64,000 nucleotides of DNA from Lachnospiraceae bacterium (GTDB lineage: Bacteria > Bacillota > Clostridia > Lachnospirales > Lachnospiraceae): NCBI GenBank assembly GCA_029071325.1, contig JAIEAP010000004.1, positions 1-64,000 on the forward strand. The letters are read 5' to 3'. Below are positions 26,908 to 35,938 of the stretch, in pieces (within the stretch, counting starts at the first letter, position 1; every line of letters begins with the position of its first letter). The notes under the pieces were generated by a model that did no database searches, was not told where the DNA came from, and saw nothing but the letters and a program-made list of their open reading frames with translations. Both the position numbers and the translations under genes were made by a program.

Positions 26908-28083
26908 ATGATACCATTGATGAATGTGGCGCGGCAGTATCATAATCTTGAGGAACAACTGGACAATGCAGCATTGAAGGTGCTTCATTCCGGACAGTAT
27001 ATTCTGGGAGACGAGGTGAAAAGTTTTGAACAAGAATTTGCGGAGTTTTGCGGGGTAAAATATGCTGTTGGTGTCGGAAACGGAACAGACGCACTGGTAA
27101 TCTCCCTGCTGGCAGCAGGAATAGGCGCAGGGGATGAAGTGATTACCTGTGCTATGAGTTTTTTTGCTACAGCAGAAGCGATTGCTGTGATTGGGGCCAC
27201 GCCGGTATTTGTGGATTGTACGGAAGATACCTATGTGATAGATGCAGATGCTATAGAAGAGAAAATTACGGATAAAACGAAAGCCATTATTCCGGTTCAC
27301 CTGTATGGACAATGTGCGGATATGGATAAAATCAATGAGATTGCTAAGAGACATCATCTATACGTGATCGAGGACTGCGCACAGGCAGCCGGGGCAGAAT
27401 ATAAGGGGCGAAGGGCAGGCTCTATGGGAGATATGGGATGTGTATCGTTCTTTCCTACGAAGAATTTGGGGTGTGCCGGAGACGGTGGTGTTATTGTGAC
27501 TGATAATGAGGAACTGTATAGGATGTGTCAGGCGTACCGTGTTCACGGTAGTGGGACAAATGGTCTGTTGGCATATGGTAAGCGCAAGGGAATAAAGGTG
27601 GATGTGGACAGCTTAGATTTTCATGGAAATCTGCCGAAATATTACAATTTTGTGATTGGACATAATTCCAGACTGGATGCGGTGCAGGCGGCTCTACTCC
27701 GAGTGAAGCTACCTTATCTAGAAGGTTGGAACGATACAAGGCGGGCATTTGCACGGGTATATCATGAGAAAATTAAGAATCCGCGAATAAAAAAACCTTT
27801 ATGTGAAAAAGACAATCTGCATATATATTATGTTTATGTACTCACTGTGGATGACCGGGATGCTTTTCGATTGTATATGGAAGAAAACGGAATAGCGACC
27901 GGCGTGTATTTCCCAGTCCCGTTGCATCTTCAGAAAGTTTTTGAGGATCTTGGATATAAGCGTGGCGATATGCCGCATGCGGAATACCTTGCAGAACATG
28001 GAGTGGCAATTCCTATGTTCGCGGAGTTGACGCAGGATGAATCGGAACAGGTTGTACGGTGTGTAAATGAATGGATACAGTAG
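26908..28083 (+). CDS. DegT/DnrJ/EryC1 sugar aminotransferase (WbpE-like)
   Basis: A PLP-dependent aminotransferase of 391 residues acting on a keto-sugar nucleotide. The family pattern is clear: GNGTDALVISLLA, VIPVHLYGQCADM, VIEDCAQAAGAE and FFPTKNLGCAGDGG, where Lys185 should hold PLP. The presence of a WlbA/WbpB-like oxidoreductase at 28957 points to 3-amination of a UDP-hexuronic acid. It follows ugd after 11 bases and is followed within 14 bases by a methyltransferase. The exact substrate cannot be told from sequence; 4-amination is an alternative. Confidence 0.88.
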   Translation: MIPLMNVARQYHNLEEQLDNAALKVLHSGQYILGDEVKSFEQEFAEFCGVKYAVGVGNGTDALVISLLAAGIGAGDEVITCAMSFFATAEAIAVIGATPVFVDCTEDTYVIDADAIEEKITDKTKAIIPVHLYGQCADMDKINEIAKRHHLYVIEDCAQAAGAEYKGRRAGSMGDMGCVSFFPTKNLGCAGDGGVIVTDNEELYRMCQAYRVHGSGTNGLLAYGKRKGIKVDVDSLDFHGNLPKYYNFVIGHNSRLDAVQAALLRVKLPYLEGWNDTRRAFARVYHEKIKNPRIKKPLCEKDNLHIYYVYVLTVDDRDAFRLYMEENGIATGVYFPVPLHLQKVFEDLGYKRGDMPHAEYLAEHGVAIPMFAELTQDESEQVVRCVNEWIQ

Positions 28084-28096
28084 CTGGGAGGAGACC

Positions 28097-28897
28097 GTGA
28101 AAAAAATGAATGAAATTGACAGAAAGTTTCGAGAACAAACGGAATTTTATAAGTCTAATTTTGAAAAATATGGATATTCTGAGTTGAGCATCCTGATGCC
28201 AAGCGACAGGCGAACGATTAGGTATTATGAACTTATAAAAAATTTTGAGTTTTATCAGCAGTTACTGCGGGGAAAACAGGAAAAATTTACGATTTGTGAT
28301 GCCGGCTGTGGATTTGGAGACGCCAGTGCGTATCTTGCTGCACTGAACTTAAATAATTACCAGTATTTAGGTCTGGATGTTGTAGATGAATTTTTAAATA
28401 CAGGGCAAGAAAAGTATGGTTCCGACAAGGTTCGCTTTATGAAAAGAAATTTTATTACAGACGATATATCTGATCTGGAATTTGATTATGCCATTTCATC
28501 TCAGACTTTTACTGTTTGCTATACGGAAGAGGATAACAATTATGACGTTATATTTCGGTCCATTGAGAAGCTGTTCAGGCAATGCAAGAAGGGCGTGTCC
28601 TTTAACTTCTTTACGGATCGGGGAGAATTTCAGAGGGAGGGAACAGCGTACCATGATCCCGTGGAACTAATCCGGTTCGCATATACACTGTCCACGAACG
28701 TCATACTGGATAACGGGTGTTTCCCTTATGAATGCACCTTGACAATTATGAAGGATAACAGTCTGAAAGAAAACGGTATGGTATTTGATCGGTTTGTCCG
28801 TATTCATCAGAATGAGTTTGACAAGGGATTGTTTGTAGTCAAAGAAAATCAGAAGAATAGCGCCGCCGGAAAAGAATCTGTTGTGGTCAAGCTTTAA
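28097..28897 (+). CDS. SAM-dependent methyltransferase
   Basis: A 266-residue class I methyltransferase with the SAM-binding loop TICDAGCGFGDASAYLA at about residues 65-81, the acidic LGLDVVDEF that binds the ribose and the SSQTFTV post-motif. The rest is not diagnostic. GTG 28097 is five bases after GGGAGG at 28086-28091; ATG 28067 (overlapping the aminotransferase) and ATG 28106 are alternatives. Its position between the aminotransferase and the oxidoreductase suggests methylation of the amino-sugar nucleotide or of the glycan, which is inference. Confidence 0.78.
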   Translation: MKKMNEIDRKFREQTEFYKSNFEKYGYSELSILMPSDRRTIRYYELIKNFEFYQQLLRGKQEKFTICDAGCGFGDASAYLAALNLNNYQYLGLDVVDEFLNTGQEKYGSDKVRFMKRNFITDDISDLEFDYAISSQTFTVCYTEEDNNYDVIFRSIEKLFRQCKKGVSFNFFTDRGEFQREGTAYHDPVELIRFAYTLSTNVILDNGCFPYECTLTIMKDNSLKENGMVFDRFVRIHQNEFDKGLFVVKENQKNSAAGKESVVVKL

Positions 28898-28956
28898 GGG
28901 CAGTGCCGTCAGTAAAATAATTGGAGAAAGCAGACGCAAGTCTGGAGGAGAGAAGT

Positions 28957-30036
28957 ATGAAGTACGCATTGATCGGTTGTGGAAGAATATCCACGAATCA
29001 TATCAAGGCAGCAGTAAACAATCGACTGGAGATTACAGCGGTATGTGATGTGGTAGAGTCAAATATGGAGGATGTGCTGAAAAAACACGGCTTGGAGCAT
29101 GATAGTACAATTAAACGCTACACAGATTATAAAGAGATGATTGCAGAAAACAATGATATTCAATTAATCAGTATTGCAACGGAGAGTGGACTTCATGCTG
29201 TGGTTGCGTTATATTGTATTGAACATGGAATTAATGTGATCATTGAAAAGCCAATGGCAATGAATATGGCAGATGCAGAAGCTATTATCCGCAGATCCAG
29301 AGAGAAACATGTTAAGGTATCTGCATGTCATCAAAATCGCTTTAATGTGGCAGTTCAGGAGATGCGGAGAGCATTGGAGGCAGGACGCTTTGGTAAGTTA
29401 TCCCACGGTGCGATTCATGTGCGTTGGAACCGCAATCGGGATTATTATATACAGGCGCCTTGGCGGGGAACTTGGGCGCAGGACGGTGGAGCGTTGATGA
29501 ATCAGTGCATTCATGGGATCGATCTGTTGCGCTGGATGCTGGGGGATGAGATAGAGGAGGTATATGGAGTTACCAGACAGCAGTTCCATGATTATTTGGA
29601 AGCAGAGGATATCGGAATGGCTGTGGTGAAGTTTAAGAATGGTGCCATTGCTACGATTGAAGGAACGACAAACGTATATTCAAAAAATCTGGAAGAGGTA
29701 TTATATTTGTTTGGAGAGAACGGAACCGTAAAACTGGGAGGTGAGTCTACGAACAATATTGATGTGTGGAATTTTGCGGACGAGACAGATCGTGATGAGA
29801 ACAACAAAGGGCTGAAAGAAGAGACTTGTAATGTATACGGAAATGGTCATACTAGCCTGTTTGCGGATATGATAGACGCTATTGCAAATGACAGGGAGCC
29901 ATATGTAGATGCTGTGGCAGGTAGAAATGCCCTGGAACTGGTTCTTGCAATCTATAAGAGTCAGAAGGAGGGAATTCCGGTGACACTGCCCTTGAAGGAT
30001 TTTGGCTCGATAGATATGCAAGGAACGTTTTTCTGA
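28957..30036 (+). CDS. Gfo/Idh/MocA oxidoreductase (WlbA/WbpB-like)
   Basis: A 359-residue NAD-dependent sugar oxidoreductase with LIGCGRISTNHIKA at the N-terminus, the EKPMAMN motif near residue 100 that carries the conserved Lys, and the C-terminal segment GNGHTSLFADMIDAI followed by RNALELVLAIYKSQKEG. That tail closely fits WlbA/WbpB, which oxidise C3 of UDP-N-acetylglucosaminuronic acid before transamination. With the dehydrogenase and aminotransferase this gives three of the pathway steps; the acetyltransferase WbpD/WlbB is missing nearby. ATG 28957 is set by GGAGGAG at 28944-28950. Confidence 0.87.
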   Translation: MKYALIGCGRISTNHIKAAVNNRLEITAVCDVVESNMEDVLKKHGLEHDSTIKRYTDYKEMIAENNDIQLISIATESGLHAVVALYCIEHGINVIIEKPMAMNMADAEAIIRRSREKHVKVSACHQNRFNVAVQEMRRALEAGRFGKLSHGAIHVRWNRNRDYYIQAPWRGTWAQDGGALMNQCIHGIDLLRWMLGDEIEEVYGVTRQQFHDYLEAEDIGMAVVKFKNGAIATIEGTTNVYSKNLEEVLYLFGENGTVKLGGESTNNIDVWNFADETDRDENNKGLKEETCNVYGNGHTSLFADMIDAIANDREPYVDAVAGRNALELVLAIYKSQKEGIPVTLPLKDFGSIDMQGTFF

Positions 30037-30066
30037 TTAAATATCGTAAGTGGAGAGAAAACACAG

Positions 30067-31293
30067 ATGAAAGAAAAATTGAAATGCCCCAAAATGGATG
30101 TGCCTAATTTGCTGGTAGTTTCATTGGTAGTATTGGTTTTGGCACGTAACTTGTTACCTATACCAGGAATAGTAAGTAATATGATGATTGCTGGATGTGG
30201 TTGCCTAAGTTTTCTGTATGTGTTTTTAAAGAAATACAGAGAAAAGAACATGTGGAAGGTAATCGCACTGGCATTGTTCCTGTCTGTATGTATGTTATGC
30301 TCAATTTTCTATAATCATAATGCCAGTCTGGGGGAGGTGTTATGGATTTGGTGTTTCATGGGAACTGCATTGTTGCTTTGTTGGTTTGAGATAGATAAGA
30401 CATGGTTTGCATATCTTTTTTCCTTGTTGGCAGCATACTTTCTGGTATGTATCGTAATGTGCCGTAATGTTAATGCAATATTATATGGAACAAGTAGAAA
30501 CGGGATCGCAGCGCTGTTACTATTCCTTATGTTGGGAGTGTATTTGGGACAGAGAAAGAGTGAGGTGATATGGTATCTGCCTGCGGCGTTGAGTGTAATA
30601 ATATCGGCTTGGTCATTGAGCAGAGCGGGACTTCTTGTGTCTGCTTTTTTTGGAGTTGCAGTATTATTCTATGATTTCATAATCCGAAAGAAGGGGAGTA
30701 TAAAGAGACTTGTCTGGACAGCTGGGATAATGGCGGTATCTTTTTTCCTGATCATGAATGTCTTTCCTTCAAATGATAGTGATGTTTATTCAGAAGATGG
30801 TGATATGCGGTATGTGAATGAGGAATATGGAAATACGGAAGCGGAGAGTGGGAGCAAAACAGATGGCAAAAATAGTGTGACTATTGTGAATAGATTCCAA
30901 GGGCAGGGCTTGAAATCAACAAGACTGAAGATTTGGAGTGAATATTTTTGGAAGATGACGCATTCGGCGAAAGAATTTTTCCTTGGGGTGACATACAAGG
31001 ATGGAGAATTTTTGAAAGAATACCAGAATCCTCACAATGGCTATTTGGAGCTGCATTCCAAATTTGGTCTTTTTGGTTTCGTGACGGTAATGGTATTGCT
31101 ATTATGCGCTTTTTGGAGAGAATGCTACAGAAGGGATATATTTGGGGTTATTTTATTCCTGACAATTCTTATGAGAGCCTTTTTTGACTGGATTGTTTTT
31201 CCTGGATATTATGATGTTTTGGTATGGTTTTTTGTCTTTGAAAACGTATTAATTAAGAGGGAAAATGATGAAAAAATCCAATGTGTTCATTAA
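30067..31293 (+). CDS. wzy: O-antigen polymerase/ligase-type membrane protein (Wzy)
   Basis: A 408-residue protein with about ten membrane spans and one large outside loop (about residues 240-320). Typical Wzy/ligase landmarks are SRNGIAALLLFLMLGVYLG and WSLSRAGLLVS before the loop, and NPHNGYLELHSKFGLFGF after it. It would join repeat units on the outer face. AT-rich codons start here and continue to about 38.2 kb, unlike the flanks. The flippase start lies inside its last 29 bases. Sequence alone cannot separate polymerase from ligase, but the position next to Wzx favours polymerase. Confidence 0.83.
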   Translation: MKEKLKCPKMDVPNLLVVSLVVLVLARNLLPIPGIVSNMMIAGCGCLSFLYVFLKKYREKNMWKVIALALFLSVCMLCSIFYNHNASLGEVLWIWCFMGTALLLCWFEIDKTWFAYLFSLLAAYFLVCIVMCRNVNAILYGTSRNGIAALLLFLMLGVYLGQRKSEVIWYLPAALSVIISAWSLSRAGLLVSAFFGVAVLFYDFIIRKKGSIKRLVWTAGIMAVSFFLIMNVFPSNDSDVYSEDGDMRYVNEEYGNTEAESGSKTDGKNSVTIVNRFQGQGLKSTRLKIWSEYFWKMTHSAKEFFLGVTYKDGEFLKEYQNPHNGYLELHSKFGLFGFVTVMVLLLCAFWRECYRRDIFGVILFLTILMRAFFDWIVFPGYYDVLVWFFVFENVLIKRENDEKIQCVH

Positions 31294-32656
31294 TGCAATA
31301 TCATATGTGATAGGATCGTTTTTTATACAGGGACTTCGTTTCCTTACGTTACCCTTTTTTTCTCGAATTATGAGTGCTTCGGATTATGCGTTGATGTCGT
31401 CTTACGAAGCATGGATTAGTGTAATCACGATAGTGGTTGGTGTACAAGCGTCAGCCACAATAAATAATGCTTATATAGATTATGGAGAAAAGAAAATCAA
31501 GAGCTATGTTTCCCATATTGCTGGTATTGGAATTGTTTCAGCAGGAATAGTAGCTTTATGTACTTTACTGGGTAATAGGCTTTTCACTCAAATGTTTGAA
31601 CTGGATATTGTGTATCTATTACTGGGTGTTTTGCAATGTTTGTTTTCTTATTATCTGACGGTGCTGATTACGACATATCGTATATTAGATAAAGCAGCAA
31701 GTTATTTGGCGTTTTCTATTATTAATTCGGTTATATCCATTGGAGTTGGAATGCTATTGGTTTGGGTGATGCCAAATGATAAGTATGTAGGAAGGATATA
31801 TGCATCACTTATTGCTGCGGTGCTGATTGGTGGAACGGCGTGTTTTATTATATATAGAGACGGAAAAAGTTTATATGACAGGGCTCATATAAAATATGCC
31901 ATGCATTTATCGGTTCCGCTTGTATTTCATTCCCTTGGGGGCGTTATTCTGAGTAAAGTGGATCAGATTATGTTGTTGAAGATGGTGGGACAGTCGACCA
32001 TGGGGGTTTATAGCTACGGAACAAATTTTGCTCATATTATATATGTCCTGGCAAATGCATGCAATTTGGCATATAGTCCATTTTATTATACGCTAAAAAG
32101 CCAAAATAATCTGGAAAAGATCGTGAAGATCAATAAAGTTTATATCAAGCTGTATTTAATGGGTGTGTCTGCAGTTGTGTTGATTCTTCCTGAAATCATA
32201 AGGATCATGAGCGGTAAGGCTTATTATGGTGCAATATATACTGCGCCAATATTGGCAGTTTCTTTTATGGTCAATTTTCTGTATACGTTTTTAGTAAATC
32301 ATGAATTTTACTACAAAAACACAAAATATATTGCATATGCCACAGCTGCATCCGCAGTTTGTAATACGGTTTTAAATTTTCTGCTGGTTCCGCAATTTGG
32401 GGACATGGGTGCGGCTATGGCAACTCTGATCTCAACTGTCTTTCAGTTGGCGGCTCATTACTTTATAGCGGTCAAAATCGTGAGGCATTATGAGATGCCG
32501 CTACAGATTTTTTTGTATGGTTTGTTGGAAATTGCTGTTTTGACAGGGGTATATTATCTGTTTGTTGAGCAGATGATGATCCGTATTATCGTTACAGTTC
32601 TTTTATTAGCATTTTGCGTACATTGTGTCTGGAAGAACCGGAATATTTTGAAGTGA
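31265..32656 (+). CDS. wzx: Polysaccharide repeat-unit flippase (Wzx/MATE-like)
   Basis: A 463-residue membrane protein with 12-14 spans, starting NAISYVIGSFFIQGLRFLTLPFFSR, the standard beginning of the polysaccharide biosynthesis/MurJ-like family. It would turn the lipid-linked repeat unit from the inner to the outer face for the polymerase. Two ATG codons (31265, 31268) lie inside wzy. No odd features; the AT-rich composition matches wzy. It is one of two export routes in this window; the other is the ABC pair at 50527-53214. Confidence 0.92.
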   Translation: MMKKSNVFINAISYVIGSFFIQGLRFLTLPFFSRIMSASDYALMSSYEAWISVITIVVGVQASATINNAYIDYGEKKIKSYVSHIAGIGIVSAGIVALCTLLGNRLFTQMFELDIVYLLLGVLQCLFSYYLTVLITTYRILDKAASYLAFSIINSVISIGVGMLLVWVMPNDKYVGRIYASLIAAVLIGGTACFIIYRDGKSLYDRAHIKYAMHLSVPLVFHSLGGVILSKVDQIMLLKMVGQSTMGVYSYGTNFAHIIYVLANACNLAYSPFYYTLKSQNNLEKIVKINKVYIKLYLMGVSAVVLILPEIIRIMSGKAYYGAIYTAPILAVSFMVNFLYTFLVNHEFYYKNTKYIAYATAASAVCNTVLNFLLVPQFGDMGAAMATLISTVFQLAAHYFIAVKIVRHYEMPLQIFLYGLLEIAVLTGVYYLFVEQMMIRIIVTVLLLAFCVHCVWKNRNILK

Positions 32657-32670
32657 AAGGTGGGATGGAA

Positions 32671-33822
32671 ATGCTGATTGATGCATTAAATAAAATCAAT
32701 ATGGCGTTTAACCAGAGGATCAAAGCGAAAAGAAGTTATGAAGTAGAGGATGAACTGGCATTTATCCAGGATTTTCCTGAACCAAAGGATGATATAGAAA
32801 GAGCGTATTTTCAATATAAGTGTTCCTGTTTTTTATATGAACAGAAGATTATTTTATTTTTTAAAAATATAGTTTCTCTCGCGGGTATTTTATATTATAT
32901 GCTGGTAAAATGCAGGAAACGTCCTGCAGAAGGATGCGCACATCGTTATGTATTTGTGTTTAACGGAGATGATCTTGATGTTGTTCCGGATAAATACAGA
33001 GATCAATTGATGAAGGTCAATATAGCTTTCTATTTATATCTGAATAAAGATGATAAAAAGTTTATTCGGAAGATTTGGAAAAGATATCCGTTTTCTTTCT
33101 TTTTCCTTTTTAAATGTATTGTGAAGCTTGCAACCTACCGTGCCGCTATTGAAATGTACCATCCACAGACCATACTGTGCTCCTGTGAAAATTCTTACAC
33201 ATCCAGTATCTTGACTATGTATTGCGAAAAAATGGGGATGGAACATATTAATCTTATGCATGGAGTAGTGCCTATATCGGTAAGTCTGGCCTTCCATCGG
33301 TTTCATGTGTCAAGCGTATGGACAGCTGGGGTGATTGAAACCCATAAAATTCTTCGGTCTGGCAGTGAACGGTATGAAATTGAAATTCCGAAATGTATGA
33401 GATATGACGTAAAACATGATATGGAACAAATGGGAAGATACACATATTATATGCAGGATACCAGTGAGGAAATATTAAGTGGGTTGGTGAATGTGTATAG
33501 GGAAATGCAGAAAAGAGGAATTTCTCTAATCCTACGACCACATCCGGTATTTACAAATATGGATGATGTGAAGAGATATTTACCGGAGGCAGAGATTGAG
33601 GATACGGAGTCGGTTAGTATACAGGATTCTATTAATAGAGCTGAGTGTATCATAGCAAGATTCTCTACGGTGCTATGGCAGGCACAGATTATGAAGAAGC
33701 GGACGATGATTGATGACATTAGTATTCCTGAAATGTATGAAAAACTGAAAAAGAGAAGGATATTTATGTGGGATGAAGGCGCAGAAAAAATGTCAATGTT
33801 TTTGCAGAGTCATGTAAAATAA
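32671..33822 (+). CDS. Putative GT-B glycosyltransferase, sialyltransferase candidate
   Basis: A 383-residue protein I cannot place firmly. It has an NLMHGVVP stretch at about residue 190, LRPHPVF near residue 290 and ARFSTVLWQ near residue 330. HG, RPHP and S-T motifs in this order occur in GT-B-fold enzymes such as CDP-glycerol transferases and bacterial sialyl- and polysialyltransferases. Its place just upstream of neuB, neuC and neuA makes a sialyl-type transfer plausible but not shown. ATG 32671 has AGGTGG seven bases upstream; ATG 32665 is too close to that site. Confidence 0.55.
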   Translation: MLIDALNKINMAFNQRIKAKRSYEVEDELAFIQDFPEPKDDIERAYFQYKCSCFLYEQKIILFFKNIVSLAGILYYMLVKCRKRPAEGCAHRYVFVFNGDDLDVVPDKYRDQLMKVNIAFYLYLNKDDKKFIRKIWKRYPFSFFFLFKCIVKLATYRAAIEMYHPQTILCSCENSYTSSILTMYCEKMGMEHINLMHGVVPISVSLAFHRFHVSSVWTAGVIETHKILRSGSERYEIEIPKCMRYDVKHDMEQMGRYTYYMQDTSEEILSGLVNVYREMQKRGISLILRPHPVFTNMDDVKRYLPEAEIEDTESVSIQDSINRAECIIARFSTVLWQAQIMKKRTMIDDISIPEMYEKLKKRRIFMWDEGAEKMSMFLQSHVK

Positions 33823-33863
33823 GACAGTATCTTAAGCAAAAGAAATAACAGGGAGAAGCTATA

Positions 33864-34802
33864 ATGATTGAAAGAGTGAAGAAGCTATTGCGAAAGATCA
33901 AAATATTTTTTTATAAAAGTATGCGAGAACGCACATATTTGAAAATATTCTATTTTGTGCGACAGCACGGTGTTTTGCATTTTGATAAGCCGAGACGGTT
34001 GAGTGAAAAGTTGTTTTACCTCAAGGTTTATTATCGCACAAGAAAAGATTTGATTCAGGAAGTTTATGATAAGTATACGGCAAGAGATTATGTGAAGAAG
34101 AAAGCGGGAAGTCAATATCTAAGCAAATTATTTGGGGTATATGATAGTGTGGATGAGATTGATTTTGATAGTTTACCAGATAAGTTTGCTTTAAAAGTGA
34201 CACAGTCATGTGGTTGCAATCTGTTTTGCAGTGATAGAGAGAACTTTCATATAGGGGAGACTAAGCGTCAGATGAGTGAATGGCTGCAGGAAATGAACAG
34301 TGAGAGAGTTCAGATTGAGACGGAGGAGGGTTATTACCATAATGGTAATGCAAAAATAATCTGCGAAGAATACCTGGAGGATTCTCATGGGGCCATCCCT
34401 CTGGATGTCCGATTCTGGTGCTTTAATGGTAAAGTCAAATTCTATTGCATGGATTTTGACACCGTTGACGAGAAGGGCAATAAGAAAAAATTCTATTACC
34501 GTAATACCTATGATGTGGATGGTGAATTAATTCCAGTTGATTTGGGCAGACCGCATAATACTGTATTTGCCCGACCTGATTTGCCTCATTTTGAAGAAAT
34601 GTTGAAGCTTGCAGAAACACTGGCGGAAGATTTTGCGTTTGTCCGGGTGGATCTGTATAACATAGATGGCAGGATCGTGTTTGGAGAGTTGACGCCCATT
34701 CCACAGTCAGGGTCGGGAAGGATAACGCCTAAGAAATACGATTATCTGTTTGGGGAGATGCTAAAACTTCCAGATGTAGATTTTAGAGAGCTGCTCAGAT
34801 GA
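33864..34802 (+). CDS. TupA-like ATP-grasp protein
   Basis: A 312-residue protein of the ATPgrasp_TupA family found in many surface-polysaccharide loci. Landmarks are RRLSEKLFYLKVY, DKYTARDYVKKKAG, LFGVYDSVDEIDFDSLPDKFALKV, and a C-terminal FVRVDLYNIDGRIVFGELTP that should contain the ATP and metal ligands. ATP-grasp enzymes form an amide or similar bond using ATP, so it may add an amino acid or similar group to the glycan; the actual acceptor is not known to me. GGGAGAAG lies before ATG 33864. Confidence 0.8.
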   Translation: MIERVKKLLRKIKIFFYKSMRERTYLKIFYFVRQHGVLHFDKPRRLSEKLFYLKVYYRTRKDLIQEVYDKYTARDYVKKKAGSQYLSKLFGVYDSVDEIDFDSLPDKFALKVTQSCGCNLFCSDRENFHIGETKRQMSEWLQEMNSERVQIETEEGYYHNGNAKIICEEYLEDSHGAIPLDVRFWCFNGKVKFYCMDFDTVDEKGNKKKFYYRNTYDVDGELIPVDLGRPHNTVFARPDLPHFEEMLKLAETLAEDFAFVRVDLYNIDGRIVFGELTPIPQSGSGRITPKKYDYLFGEMLKLPDVDFRELLR

Positions 34803-34883
34803 GATGTAAGAGCAAAAGAGTTAAGAGTCTGAAGGATGTTGGGAAAAATCCGTGAAATTGTAAAGGAAGGAGTTCATAGTTAT

Positions 34884-35915
34884 ATGGCAGAAATTGAAAT
34901 TAATGGAAGGAAAATAGGAAAAGGTCACGCTCCGTATATTATAGCGGAGGGCTGTGATAATCATATGGGAGATTTGGATGCAGCGAAGGAAATGGTATTA
35001 CAGGCAAAACTGGCAGGCGCAGATTGTATAAAATTTCAACATCATTTACCGGATGAAGAAATGCTGCCAGACGTACCAATGTCTGATAATTTCGATATTC
35101 CATTGTATGAGTTTCTGAAACTGCATGCATTAAAACTGGATGATCATATTGAGTTGAAGAAATATTGCGATGAAATAGGGATTACCTATCTTTGTACGCC
35201 GTTCAGTTATCAGGCGGCTTGCGAACTGGAAGATGCAGGTCTGGCTTATGCGTTTAAAATAGGCAGCGGTGAAATGACAGATATTCCTAGCCTGAAACGG
35301 ATAGCCGAATTTGGCAAACCGATGATTATTTCAAGTGGTATGTGTACTTTGGAAGAATTAGACAGAACGTATGCTGCGTTGAAGCCGTTAGGCGCGCCCC
35401 TGGCTTTCACAAATTGTTTATCAGAATATCCACCAGTTTATGAGGACGTAAATCTTGGGGTTTTAAAAGAAATGCAGAAGAGATATCCGGATGTGGTGAT
35501 AGGGCATTCTGATCATACTCCGGATTTATATACATGCTACGCAGCGGTTGCGATGGGAGCAGATATTATAGAGAAACATGTGATTTTAAATAAAACAATA
35601 CCGGGACCGGATCAGGCAGTGTCTATAGACTTTCATGATTTGCATAACCTTGTCGATGGTTGTCAGAAAGTATATAAATCTCTCGGAAATGAAAAAAAAG
35701 TGCGTTTGAAGGAAGAAATGATTCGGAAGTGGGCGTTTCGTAGTATTGTTTCTACCTGTGAAATTCGAAAAGGAGAAACAATAACGGCAGATATGGTCTG
35801 GTCAAAGCGTCCAGGGACAGGAATCCCCTCATGGCAGATGGATGACGTGATAGGGAAGACAGCGACCAGAGATATTGAAAAAAATGTACTTATCAAACGC
35901 GAAGATTTTGAATAG
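34884..35915 (+). CDS. neuB: NeuB-family sialic/nonulosonic acid synthase
   Basis: Condenses an N-acetyl-mannosamine-type sugar with phosphoenolpyruvate. The 343-residue protein has a TIM-barrel with IIAEGCDNHMGDLDAAKE, CIKFQHH, YLCTPFS, KIGSGEMTD and GHSDHTPDL, then a SAF (antifreeze-like) domain from about residue 285 (RSIVSTCEIRKGE). NeuB, LegI and PseI share this layout; which one this is cannot be told from motifs. ATG 34884 gives the usual INGRKIGKGHAPYIIAE start and has AAGGAG at 34867-34872; ATG 34836 would add 16 unusual residues. Confidence 0.88.
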   Translation: MAEIEINGRKIGKGHAPYIIAEGCDNHMGDLDAAKEMVLQAKLAGADCIKFQHHLPDEEMLPDVPMSDNFDIPLYEFLKLHALKLDDHIELKKYCDEIGITYLCTPFSYQAACELEDAGLAYAFKIGSGEMTDIPSLKRIAEFGKPMIISSGMCTLEELDRTYAALKPLGAPLAFTNCLSEYPPVYEDVNLGVLKEMQKRYPDVVIGHSDHTPDLYTCYAAVAMGADIIEKHVILNKTIPGPDQAVSIDFHDLHNLVDGCQKVYKSLGNEKKVRLKEEMIRKWAFRSIVSTCEIRKGETITADMVWSKRPGTGIPSWQMDDVIGKTATRDIEKNVLIKREDFE

Positions 35916-35938
35916 ATGAGAAGGGAATGATAATTAGA

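Noticed and set aside
33855..33866. TATAAT at the start of the TupA-like gene as a promoter
   Set aside because: It overlaps the start codon, so it could not drive that gene, and no -35 fits.
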